DNA of 64,000 nt from Karstenula rhodostoma CBS 690.94 (Eukaryota > Ascomycota > Dothideomycetes > Pleosporales > Didymosphaeriaceae). Location: the NCBI GenBank assembly GCA_010093485.1, contig MU001499.1, positions 186,001 through 250,000 on the forward strand, given 5' to 3'. The notes below the pieces were generated by a model. That model saw only the letters and a program-made list of their open reading frames with translations, was not told where the DNA came from and ran no database searches. Of the stretch, positions 1 through 9,819 are shown one piece after another; within the stretch, counting starts at the first letter, position 1, and every line of letters begins with the position of its first letter. Both the position numbers and the translations under genes were made by a program.

Positions 1-13
1 GCTCCCAGAAAAG

Positions 14-1471
14 ATGACGGATCAACTTCGTACCGAAGGACCCGCAGATATTGCACTTCGCACAATCGAGCAGAGTTCGCCTGAGCCAATCCTAAATGAT
101 CTCGCCAACGAGAACACCAGTTCTGGCTTGGACAGGACAACAATCGCTCAGCTCGTGGCAGCAGGTTTTTCATATTTCTTCGCCGGAACCAACGATGGCA
201 GCCTCGGAGCCTTAACCCCTTACATACTCCGCACCTACAACGTCGGAACACAGTACATTTCTATACTGTAAGGAACCGTTTAGTCCGCAAGGCTTTTGCT
301 CCCCCGTTAATGACAGTGGATAGCTACGCGACAACATTTCTAGGATGGCTTGTAGCAGCGGCAACCAATAGCTATGTAGCCCAGTACCTCGATCTCGGTG
401 CGATTCTCACTCTAGGCGCTATCATCCAACTTATAGCGCAGCTCCCGCGCTTCTGGAACCCCCCGTTTGGTCTCTTTGTTATAACCTTCTTCCTCCAAGC
501 TCTGGGAATGGGATACCAAGATGCACATGGCAATACGTTCGTAGCCTCGATTAAAGGAGCGCACAGATGGCTCGGATTCATCCATGCCATGTACGCTCTC
601 GGTTCTCTGGTTAGCCCGTTCGTGGCCACAACGATTGCATCTAGATTGAGCAACGAGCGATGGCAGCTCTGCTATCTCTTTCTCGTCGGCGTCGGAACCA
701 TCAATCTCGTAACCGTTCCATTGGCATTCAGAAGTTCTTTGAAAATGCGCAAGCAGCCTATTGTGACTGGAGAGAATGAACCTGAAGCCAACGGAAAGAC
801 AAGTCGAAGCAAAGCTGCCACAAAGGATATCAAAAACACCTTGAAGAGTCCTCCAGTCTACTTCCTATCGCTTTTCTATTTCTTCATGCTAGGTGTAGGA
901 ATCACAGCTGGTGGATGGATCGTTGAATATCTTATTTTGACGCGTAATGGCAAGCTCCCAGAGGTCGGGTACGTCCCTTCAGGTCTGTGGGGTGGAATTT
1001 TCCTTGGTCGTCTCTTCCTAGCAGAGCCAACGCATAGGTTTGGGGAGCGGAGGATGACAATGCTTTATTGCGTTATTATACTAGCACTGCAGTTGGTATT
1101 CTGGCTGGTCCCGAATCTAGTTGGCGGTGCAGTTGCGATATCGTTCCTAGGTTTCTTTTTCGGGCCCCTGTTTGCCACGGGTATGTCTATTGGCTCGAAA
1201 CTATTCCCGGAGCCGATCCGGCCTACTGCACTAGGTACGTGAGGAACACTCGCCCCTTCTCCACCTCTCCTCCCCGAAGGTGGTTCATTAACATGAGTTA
1301 GGCTTCGTCTTCGTTCTTGCACAGGCTGGTGGTGCGCTCTTTCCAGCCCTCACTGGTGTGATAGCAAGCAAATTTGGCGTCAAGGTCATGCAACCGATGC
1401 TTTTGGGATTGGTCATTGCTATGGGAATCACTTGGGCATTGGTACCGAAGGTTAAGCAGCGTGATGAGTGA
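14..1471 (+). CDS. MFS transporter, fucose-permease/BSC6-like
   Basis: Integral membrane permease of the major facilitator superfamily, probably in the plasma membrane; substrate unknown. I place three exons at 14-267, 324-1234 and 1302-1471, giving 444 residues with phases that match. Intron 1 ends at the TAG before 324, which restores the transmembrane run YISILYATTFLGW; intron 2 has donor GTACGT at 1235. The N-terminal 40 residues are soluble. The first membrane segment begins near VAAGFSYFFAGTNDGSLGAL, and about 11-12 hydrophobic helices follow, with a charged central loop (about residues 230-265, rich in K, E and S). It ends with the motif QAGGALFPALTG, typical of this fungal MFS group, then GVIASKFGV and a last helix. 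Upstream sequence is outside the window. Orientation is tail-to-tail with the GH43 gene, so export or uptake of sugars is possible but not shown. Confidence 0.85.
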
Positions 1472-1720
1472 GTGGTCAACATGGATAGTACTTCGAAACC
1501 ATTCTTGTCAGCGCAAGATGTTGTGAACATAGAAGGATGGTGTGGGACATTGTGCGTTCTGCCCCGGCATCCTCAACAGAGGGTCGTTGAGATGATTGGG
1601 ACATTGTGCGCGAAGAAGACGTTCACGCATTGTGAACACACATGATCGGATCTCTACATTCTCAGGTGACGAGAGACAGCAAAATGTGTCTCCCTTGCTG
1701 ACCACAGGGGCCGCCTATCT

Positions 1721-2934
1721 TTACTCGCCCGACGGCCCAGTAAACGAAGTTCCCAGCTTTGCCGGAGTACCGAAGTTCGGCGTCCCGTTGCTGTTCCAGT
1801 TCACCTTGTTCACCATCGTGTACCTGTTTCCATCGCACGCCCCCGCGCTGTTCGCCGTCGCGTGGTACACATTCCAGATCTCGGTGCCATCGGGACTCGT
1901 GAAGAACCCATTGTGGCCGGGGCCGTAGTTGCCGTTCGCACTCTTCAACACTGGTCCGCTCTTGCTCCAGCTAGAAGACAGGCTTGGGTCGCCCGAGCCA
2001 TTCCACGTCAGCAGGCCCAGCGAGTAGGATGTCGTCCAGCAGAAGGAGGCTGAGTAGGTGATGTAGGTCTTCCCGCCGTGGTACAGGGCTGCGGGGCCTT
2101 CGTTGACGGGGGTGTCGACAGTTTCCCAGGAGAGCGTGGGCTGGGAGAGCAGCTTGGAAGCGCCGATGGAAGTGGCCGAGTTCATCTTTGCGATGCAGAG
2201 GGATTGAGGCGAGCCGTTGAGATGGCACGAGTGCACGAAGTAGTTGCCCCAGCTGCTGAAGCGGACGATGGTGGCGTCGATGCTCCAGAAGTTGGTGAGA
2301 GTCGCAGCGAAGCTGAAAGTGTCCCAGGGGGTGGCTCCGCCTGAAGGAGATTAGCATGCTGTTTGAAGGGCTTAAAGAACAAAGTCAAAGATATGAGTGT
2401 AGTATGCGACCCCAGTGTGAACAATACAGGGGTCGACTGTACTCAAGTTTTTGACTGGGCGTTGTAGATAATGACGTACCCTTGAGCACATGCGAGCGTT
2501 GAGTACCTAGGTCCTTGCCATCACCAGCAGTGAAGTAAAGGTACCAAGCGTTATCGAGCCAGTGCAACTCAGGCTAGAAAATGGTCAGCGCTTTCTTCAT
2601 CAAGACCACAGCACTATACTCACAGCCCAGATGTTTCCGGATCGCGCCCCCGAACTCTGGCTGTACACGGTCTTCGTCTGGCCCGTCTTCAACCCGTTGA
2701 CAGTTGTGGCACGAGTAATCTGCAGGTTCGTCCACGTCTATAGCAAATTAGTCAACACAGCCTTCGTAGCGAGGCTGTAGCTCCTACCGTCGTCATGAGA
2801 TAGTAGTAGCCTCCTGACCACACAATGTGAGGGTCAGAGCCATCTTTCGCCTTGAGCGGGTTGGTGTACGTAGCAGCAGAAGCGAGAGTTGAAAGACCAA
2901 GCACAAGGCTGGTCAAAGTCTTGAAGAAATGCAT
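1721..2934 (-). CDS. Secreted GH43 alpha-L-arabinofuranosidase-like enzyme
   Basis: Predicted extracellular glycosidase that removes arabinose from plant-wall arabinan or arabinoxylan. Four exons, in coding order 2788-2934, 2624-2737, 2480-2573 and 1721-2340, give 324 residues. Residues 1-20 are a signal peptide ending ASA. The mature protein is a single five-bladed-propeller domain. The three GH43 acidic residues are visible: the base Asp34 in SDPHIV, the pKa-tuning Asp140 in SIDATIV, and the acid Glu199 in NEGPA. NIWAPELHW and GPGHNGFF are further family blocks, and the closest match by memory is the exo-arabinofuranosidase subgroup (GH43_26-like). No carbohydrate-binding module is seen. 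The length is normal and all splice phases fit, so the gene looks intact. The subfamily and substrate are inferred. Confidence 0.9.
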
Positions 2935-3412
2935 CCCGACGAATGCGACTCAATTCCCAAAACAATGGAAGCTGTGAAGGCCTTCGATGTTCGTGTCGGC
3001 TCAGTCATTATATCAACTCGCACGCAACGGTCCAGGCGCAAGGAATTTCCGTCTTGGAAATATAAGGATACAGATATCGTGCTATCCAGCGAACATAGCC
3101 AAGCCATGTATAGTGATGTTTATCACTTCCACGAATGGTAGAGCTGTTGGAAGGGTAAGGGCGTATCATAAATGTTTCAAGGTAGGCGTCAGGGGAGGCG
3201 CGTGATTGGTGGAAGCGGTCTGACGTTTTATCTCGTGACTAGCTCTTCCAGGGTGCCCTTGTTCCCGTTTTCCCACAAGCCCGGTATTAAAGTTCCGGGC
3301 TCTGGGAAATTTTGCTATTCGCTAGATGAAAGGTGAACTTCGGTACATAGAGCGGCGAATACTGTGTTCAACGTTAGCGTAGTTCGGCTTCTAAAGCCTG
3401 CATGGATTAATC

Positions 3413-3898
3413 ATGTTCTCTGGAACGCTCTTCAGCCTTGATACGGAGGATCTTTACAGAGTATGTATTGTATTCGTTCCAGTAAATGGTCAGCTATGAC
3501 GTATCGATAACGCCATGCGTTGTGTCGTGCAGGACGACATCAACAAGGTGCGAAACCCCGTCAGGCAAGGATACTTCGAAGCCATGTCCGCGAGCATGGC
3601 TTACATGTGTGGTGGTAAGGCAGCAGTTATGGATAAAAATATAGCTTTGCAACAATCCGGGGATGTCTTCAAAGGCGGAATCTGGGAGCAAGTGGAGTTC
3701 CCCATGCTAAAGAATGGGGCTGATCAAAGGTATCAGGAAAGGGTGAGTTCGCGCACAAAGTGCGGGATTAATATCGTACTAAAATCAGTGCACTTTTAGG
3801 TCCGCGACAGCATCGACGCTATTGGGCGATTTTTCGAGTCCCCTGATGACTGTGTGGGGTGGGAGGATTGGTGGCGCAAGCGGCTTAGACTGGGCTAA
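3413..3898 (+). CDS. Small three-exon gene, function unknown
   Basis: I do not recognise this protein. Exons 3413-3460, 3533-3742 and 3800-3898 are all phase 0 and read as one 118-residue frame. Donors are GTATGT and GTGAGT, and acceptors follow TGCAG and TTTTAG. The three short exons joining perfectly is the main evidence. The product is soluble, with no signal peptide or membrane segment. It begins MFSGTLFSLDTEDLYR, has a middle stretch QGYFEAMSASMAYMCGGKAAV, and ends in an amphipathic, tryptophan-rich tail DCVGWEDWWRKRLRLG. Two cysteines only. It might be the C-terminal end of a longer gene with an upstream exon, because the first exon is just 16 codons. It lies between the GH43 gene and a broken HET gene, in the least conserved-looking part of the left arm. 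Confidence 0.5.
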
Positions 3899-4315
3899 TG
3901 AAGCGACAAGGCCTTTCTGCCTACAGGGGAAGGACAAATGCGCAGGAACGACAGGGTTGAAAAATTCGGAATAGATGATCTTTTCACAGAACCACGGAGA
4001 ACTCCAGCGATAGAGCCAGGGACAAAGGGAATTCAGGATGGCTTTACACACTACACGCTTTGCAATGATTTTCTGCATTATCAAATGGGCCTGGGCAAGG
4101 ATTTGGAAGTGGGAGGCGGCCTTGAGCTTAGAATCTGTAGAACTCCCATCAACACGTATAATCATTCCTATACAGTCAATCTGTTCCCACTCAAAGGTCA
4201 GTGTCAGAAACCACATTGTAGAGGGTGGGGCAATGATTAACCTGCAACAGATCTTCGAGAGTCGCCCTTACCTCGCAATCAAGCATCGCCTGCATCTAGT
4301 GATACCATTCTCATA

Positions 4316-4822
4316 ATGCAAAAATGGATCGATGAGTGTGTCGCTCTTCATCCCGAATGCCAGCAATTCCCAACATGGGAATATCCTACACGCGTTATAG
4401 ACGTAGGCACAGAGCGTGACGAGATACCCAGACTCTGTGTTTCAGCAAAAGAACGCCCTAAAGGCGCCCATGCAACACTCAGTCATTGCTGGGGAGCTGC
4501 TGTACCTCTTCGACTGCTGTAAACCAATCTAGACGAGCTAACGACGCATATTGACAGTCGCATTCTTCCACAAACGTTCCGAGACGCTGTTTCAACAGTC
4601 CGGAGACTAGTCATACGCTACATATGGATCGACTCTTTGTGCATCATACAGGCCTCGGCCGAGGATTGGCAGGTCGAAGCGGCGCTGATGGCGCAAGTCT
4701 ACGGCAACGCTTTCTGTCTCGCTGCAACTTGGGCGTCAGATGGAGCAAAAGGTCTGTATCCAGACCGTCACCCGAGACTTGATCAAGTCGTCACGTCATG
4801 GGAAGAGCGAACTATACAGTAA
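4316..4822 (+). pseudogene. HET-domain gene remnant with an in-frame stop
   Basis: This is a piece of a heterokaryon-incompatibility (HET, PF06985) protein, a fungal self/non-self recognition family. The frame starts MQKWIDECVALHPEC and contains the diagnostic HET blocks ATLSHCWG, then YIWIDSLCIIQ, then a DW..E..LM..VYGNAFCLAA block. The frame is broken by a TAA at 4520-4522, just after VPLRLL; downstream the same frame continues directly with TNLDEL. After 4822 no C-terminal HET half is found. Upstream of 4316 I see no convincing N-terminal exon. A single nonsense change plus loss of both flanks indicates decay, although a truncated N-terminal product cannot be excluded. A second HET relic lies at 42.4-43.4 kb. 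Confidence 0.75.
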
Positions 4823-4860
4823 TGAGCTCCTGCAGTATAAACAATACTAATTTATAAAAA

Positions 4861-4885
4861 TTTAACCCCTAACTATAGGGTTAAA
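4861..4885. repeat. 8-bp perfect inverted repeat with AT-rich flank
   Basis: TTTAACCC at 4861-4868 is mirrored by GGGTTAAA at 4878-4885 with a 9-nt loop, followed by a second GGGTTAA at 4909-4915. It lies between the HET remnant and the 3' end of the esterase, and could form a small hairpin. It also resembles facing telomere-like CCCTAA/TTAGGG units, but too weakly to claim that. Confidence 0.5.
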
Positions 4886-4996
4886 GGGGGTCAAGAGAGG
4901 GTTAAGTAAGGGGGAGCCTGTCTTTCCAAAACTCGTACCTCGCTCCTCGAACACCCTTCAAGCAGCTCTTAAACTCTGTTGCATCAAAGCTACCTC

Positions 4997-6176
4997 TCAA
5001 CCCACCCATCTCTCCTCGACCCACTGCACCACGTCCCCAACCCACTCTTCGCTCTCGCTAGCGTCCATATCAAACCCATGATCCTTGCCCTCTCTCTCTA
5101 CCAACCTCACCTCTCCCTCCTCTATCACCTCTGCAACCCTCTTCACGAAAAGCCTCGAGTCATCAATACTGACTGCATTATCTTTGTCGCCGTGGATAAT
5201 GACCGTGGGCGGGATATATGTGGCCGCGCCAGAGTCGAGCAAGGAAATGGGCCACAGGTGGGACCCGGTGCCGAAAAAGTGGGCGTACCTGCCGTAGGCG
5301 GAGAGGGCGTAGGAAAGGCGGTTGCGGGGACGGGGTGGGGCGCTCGAGATGATGGTGCCTGGTTTCACGGTTTTCAAGTGCTCCTATGAGAATCTGTCAA
5401 CCTGGGCCGTAAACAAGGCGACAGGGTAGCTGGGTGGCGAAGGGACGAGGCTGGTATGGACAGGATAGAAGGGAGTCGAGAAGCTTACGTCAATGATAGG
5501 CTCGGGCGGCGACGGCTCGCCCATGAATATGGCTTCTTCTTTCCGTCGTAGGTAGTTCGTCATAGGGTAGCATCCGATTATGGCTCTCAAGCCACCTTTC
5601 GGCTGCGTCAGTCCGGATTGGATAGCGAGGTAGCCGCCTGCTGAATCACCGCCTGCGAGGACACGCGTGTAGTCCAGCTGGATCTCTGCATGGGGAACGG
5701 CATGACTAGAGAGACAGTCGGTCACGCCGCCCTTCTTGAACCTAGGATGGACGTCAGCGGGACACTCTAGGCGGGAGGATGTTGGGAGCAGCATACCATG
5801 TCCAGAAGTCGGCGAGATCTTCTTGGATATCGTCTCCGTTGTGCTCCGGAAGAAGGCGGTAGTTGGGGGATACGATGATGGCGTTGTTGCGGTGGACGAG
5901 TGGGACGAGCCAGTTTGCAAACCAGTTTGGGTACGCCCATGTGCCCGACACCTTTTGAAGCGTTAGTATAAGGCTCATTGAGCACCGCGGGGAAGTTGAA
6001 CTTACGCATCCCCCACCGTGGAACTTGACAAATACGGGATGTAGCCCTGGCTTTAGGTCTTTTGGGATGAGTATGCCCACCTCGATCTCATGATTGTGGA
6101 TCTTTTTGTAATGCGTGCGGTAGATGTCGAAGCTGTTGAAGCGTTTTTCACCGGGGATGACACTCTGTGCACTCAT
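4997..6176 (-). CDS. HSL-family alpha/beta hydrolase (esterase/lipase)
   Basis: Alpha/beta-hydrolase fold-3 enzyme that would hydrolyse short-chain or secondary-metabolite esters. Exons in coding order are 6006-6176, 5797-5951, 5489-5741 and 4997-5383, giving 321 residues. The oxyanion motif HGGG is near residue 53, with the first intron splitting HGGGC from VSGTW. The nucleophile elbow is GDSAG. The acid is probably the Asp in HGDKDNAVS, and the catalytic His is in GKDHGFD near the C-terminus. The third intron is needed: without it the frame meets a TAG at 5384-5386, whereas splicing at GAC/GTAAGC joins PEPIID directly to EHLKTVKPG, as in relatives. No signal peptide, so probably cytosolic. 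Substrate cannot be read from sequence. Confidence 0.87.
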
Positions 6177-7085
6177 CCTTGTCTGGCCGTATAACGTCCT
6201 AACTGCAGTAGAAATATCGACTCAGATGATGAAGTGGTTGAAGACGATCAAGTATCACAAGATATCGACCGTCACTCGGAGAACATCAAGTATTTATCAC
6301 TCCCACCCAGCACTTACCACTATCGGTAAACGAAAAAACACATCCAGCTGCTTACGGTTTGCTTCAGCTTTACTCTCCAAACATCTCCGTCCCGATCCGT
6401 GACGTGAAGCATGCCACCCATCGATCGGAATGCCCCCGAGCCGAGTTCTTTTGTTGTTTGCCCATCACTTGGGCCAGGACCACGGAAACGCTTCACGGTT
6501 CGAATAGAACCCCGGTCTTGTGGAGGCGAGACGCGCGGGTGTGGCTTGAAGGAAGGGTACTACGCCAAGAGCGTAGATGAATGCGACTTTGCATGGCGAA
6601 GTGGCGATATTGCAATGGGCGGCCTGCGCTCTGATGCAATGAAGGAGCCCGATATCGACTCGAATACGATATTTGTCGTGGGAATTGGTGGAATATTTGA
6701 TGGTGTGGTCGCCTTAGTGCTAATATTCGGTAGTGGAAATGGTCGGTCAGGGACGAAAACTACGGAGTCTGGTCCGAGAAAAGGAATATACAACTTTTCA
6801 AGCTGTCACAGACTAGTTTCATCTGGTCAGTTTGCGTGGTGCATTGCCGCTGTCGTTGTGTTTGACATGAAGTAATTTGTTTGATGTGCAACCGAAGATG
6901 TTTGCATAGCGAGCGAGAGCGTGGTACATGCCTGGAAGCAGGGTATTACCCTTCATCACACAAAGGCGTAGCTTTGCATGTCAGTTTGCTTCAGAGAGAT
7001 AAGAATAGACACTCACATTACGATCGGTGTTTTACCGGGAACGAGTGTACAGCATTTTGTGAGTTGCCGGAAGGTTGGTGTCGCT

Positions 7086-7114
7086 CGCGCTGGTTGCTCG
7101 CGCCAACCAGCGCG
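7086..7114. repeat. 10-bp perfect inverted repeat (hairpin)
   Basis: CGCGCTGGTT at 7086-7095 is exactly reverse-complemented at 7105-7114 around a 9-nt GC-rich loop. It could be a structured RNA, a protein-binding palindrome or chance; no run of T follows it. Confidence 0.45.
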
Positions 7115-7253
7115 CTCGTGTTGCCAACATCTGGAGCAGCTTTTCAACCATGCAGTTGTCATTCACTTCAATTAATACCATTGAGTGAGGTTCTTCCGGT
7201 AGTTTTCGGCATTTCCATGCGAGCACCAACCGGCACATTGCACCCGCCCTCTT

Positions 7254-7315
7254 GAACTCTTGTCGATTGTTGATTCTTCGCGCGCTTTTGCAAGCCATAA
7301 CTCTAGAACTCTTGT
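7254..7315 (+). mobile_element. Family 1 short element, truncated copy, with 10-bp TSD
   Basis: A 42-nt copy (7264-7305) of a short dispersed element. It starts CGATTGTTG, continues through a CTTCGCGCGCTTTTGCAAGCC core, and then stops. GAACTCTTGT occurs exactly at both edges (7254-7263 and 7306-7315), as expected of a target-site duplication. The 5' end coincides with the 5' end of the copy at 61166, which supports a defined element start and 3' truncation here. Confidence 0.55.
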
Positions 7316-8046
7316 ATTCATAAAATTCTCGAGTCATATCGGGATGATATGGAAGCCCAGCTTCAGCCGAATCTTTGTAGAAACAAGAAAGTAGATCGAG
7401 GCGGTCCTAGCCCCTAAACTAACAGCTTCGCCGGATGAATTGTTAGATGTCAGGCTGCGGACCATTCTCTACAAGGCCCATACTGCGCTTAATAAGTATT
7501 AGAATATTAGTCTCAGCTTTGGGCGATCTGGCTCTAGATAAGATAGTGACTTAAAGAATCGACAAATTCGTATTGGCTGACGACTCTGATAACTCAAACA
7601 AGCGGTTTGGGCACTCGCAACCTGCAGACCAACAATTTCCTAAGACAACAACTTTCGAGCACAAAAGACAAATCATCACACTATGTGCACTCTAGTGTTT
7701 ATACAGCTCGGGTGCGTTTCTACCGAAGGGAACATCTGAAGTGGGGTTCTGGGGTCGCGACTACCCCGCCATCCCGCAACATCCGACCTCGGACTGCCCC
7801 TCGAGGGCGGAGGCAAGCTCGCTTTCTCAGAAGGACCATTCTGACTCATCAATCACTGTCTCTATAGTAGGAAGAGCTATCTATAGGATACCGAAAACTC
7901 TTGGAATTGAACTTGGCTCCAGTGCACTTTCCACGGGAACTGGGCGACACAGTACTATCAACAATTCGATTCCAATTGAGAATCAAAGAGAGCTTTCATC
8001 ATTTGATTGGTCTAAAATATCCAGAAAAAGAAGAAGAGCTAGAAGA

Positions 8047-9306
8047 ATGGGCAAAATCGCGAAAATCGAATACTTCCGCATCCCACCTAGGTGGCTTTTC
8101 GTCAAGGTCACCGACAAAGCTGGCAACTTCGGCTGGGGTGAGGCTTCCCTCGAGGGCCACACACAAGCCGTAGAAGGCTGTCTGGATGCCTGGATAGAAA
8201 GATATATAGGCTTCGAAGCCGAGTACGTTGGCGAATGCACACCTTGCTATATTCATGCAACGATTTGCTGATTATCTCCAGCGACATCGAACATCTCTGG
8301 CAGATGTCATGGCGAACCAGCTTCTACCGGGGCGGACCCGTCTTCATGAGCGCACTGGCGGGCCTGGACATCGCTCTTTGGGACCTCAAAGCCCGCAAGC
8401 TCAACGTGCCCATCTACCAACTCCTCGGCGGTAAAGTCCGCTCCAAGCTGAAGGTATACGCATGGATAGGCGGCGACAGACCCTCGGATGTAGAAACCCA
8501 GGCGTGAGTACCCCTTAGCAACATCCTCCAGGTAACAGACTGATCACTCCCCCAACAGCCGCGCCCGCAAAGATCAAGGCTTCCGCGCCGTAAAAATGAA
8601 CGCCACCGAAGACATCGGCTGGCTCGACTCCCCCTCATCCCTAGACTCCAGCGTCGAACGACTGAAAACCGTTAAAAACCTAGGCATGGACGCAGGCATG
8701 GACTTCCACGGCCGCATCCACAAGCCCATGGCGAAACAACTCGCCGCAGCCCTCGAACCTCACCGCCCGCTCTTCATCGAGGAACCCCTCCTCTCCGAAC
8801 ACATCGGCGGCATCCAAGCCCTGTCCGCCCACACCAGCATCCCCATCGCCCTCGGCGAGCGCCTCCACTCCCGCTGGGACGTCCGCCCCTTCCTTGAAGC
8901 CCACTGCGTCGACATCCTCCAGCCTGACATCTCCCACGTAGGCGGCATCTCCGAGCTCAAGCGCATTGCCGCAATGTGCGAAGCGTACGATGTCGCGCTT
9001 GCGCCGCACTGTCCGCTGGGCCCCATCGCACTCGCGGCTTGCATCCAGGTCGATGCCAGCGTGGCGAATTTCGCCATTCAGGAAATGAGCTTGGGCATAC
9101 ATTATAATGCCGGGAGCCAGGATTTGACGAGCTATATCACGAATCCCGAGGTTTGGAAGGTGGACGATGGGTATGTTGAGTTGATGACTGGGCCGGGGTT
9201 GGGTGTTGAAATTGATGAGGAGTGGGTTAGGAGGGAGAGCAAGGATGCGAAGGCGTGGGTTTCGCCTGGGTTTATTGGGCCCGGGGGTGAGGTGAGAGAG
9301 TGGTAG
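8047..9306 (+). CDS. D-galactonate dehydratase-like enolase-superfamily enzyme
   Basis: Likely dehydrates D-galactonate, or a related sugar acid, to 2-keto-3-deoxygalactonate in the cytosol. Exons 8047-8222, 8282-8503 and 8559-9306 give 381 residues, matching the about 382 residues of bacterial DgoD. The start was chosen because [20 protein letters not shown] aligns with the DgoD N-terminus. The mandelate-racemase-type residues are present: GWGEA near the N-terminus, FYRGGP and YAWIGGDRP in the middle, the metal ligand Asp181 and general base His183 in MDFHG, Glu207/208 in IEEP, the Glu in ALGER, and the His of [14 protein letters not shown]. The tail [13 protein letters not shown] is also conserved. 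The gene is intact. The strong bacterial-type similarity, with introns added, hints at an old transfer, but that needs a tree. Confidence 0.9.
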
Positions 9307-9819
9307 ATGATTGAATTGATGTGTAAAATGCGCTTGGAGGTGTACGATGACGACCCCTGCGTGACACCTGTCAGTCGATACTCATGATCGTTCTTCCAAA
9401 TCACGCCCTCAGGTTTAAGGGCATGAGGAAGACGAAATCAGAACGCATAATCCTTTACGGCGACGTATCGAACCTTTGACGGTCCTAGATGTCGTTAGCA
9501 CAGTTTCTTCTGTGGTTATGCTAATATTTGCACCTGGCATCGTTCGATTGTTTGGTTGTTGCGATATATTTTCCTTCCTCGATCTAAAAGCATAAAGAGC
9601 GAGTCGCTTATACAGCAGGCAAGCGCAAGTAGAGACACATCAAAAGATGGTTATAGTCCGCGGAACTTCAAGTTGAAGGGTATTGTTGATTAGCGTATTT
9701 ACATATGCAATTCCATCGCAACCATCGTGTGTCGTAATGCTCCGCCTCTTCATTGTTGCCCTGCCCTAACATGCAAACCCTCAAGTCGTCACCGTTGCCA
9801 GTCATCTCATCAAAAGCAC

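Larger units (their letters stand above)
6177..8046. other. 1.9-kb intergenic stretch, one doubtful ORF
   Basis: Between the esterase and galactonate dehydratase starts. The ATG-initiated frame 6411-6875 (+, 154 codons, one hydrophobic stretch IFVVGIGGIFDGVVALVLIF) has no recognisable domain and is probably chance. A perfect 10-bp inverted repeat with a 9-nt loop lies at 7086-7114. A short dispersed element sits at 7264-7305. Nothing else is supported. Confidence 0.4.

Noticed and set aside
4862..4915. Facing telomere-like repeats (AACCCCTAAC / AGGGTTAA)
   Set aside because: Only one or two imperfect units on each side, so an interstitial telomere scar is not supported.
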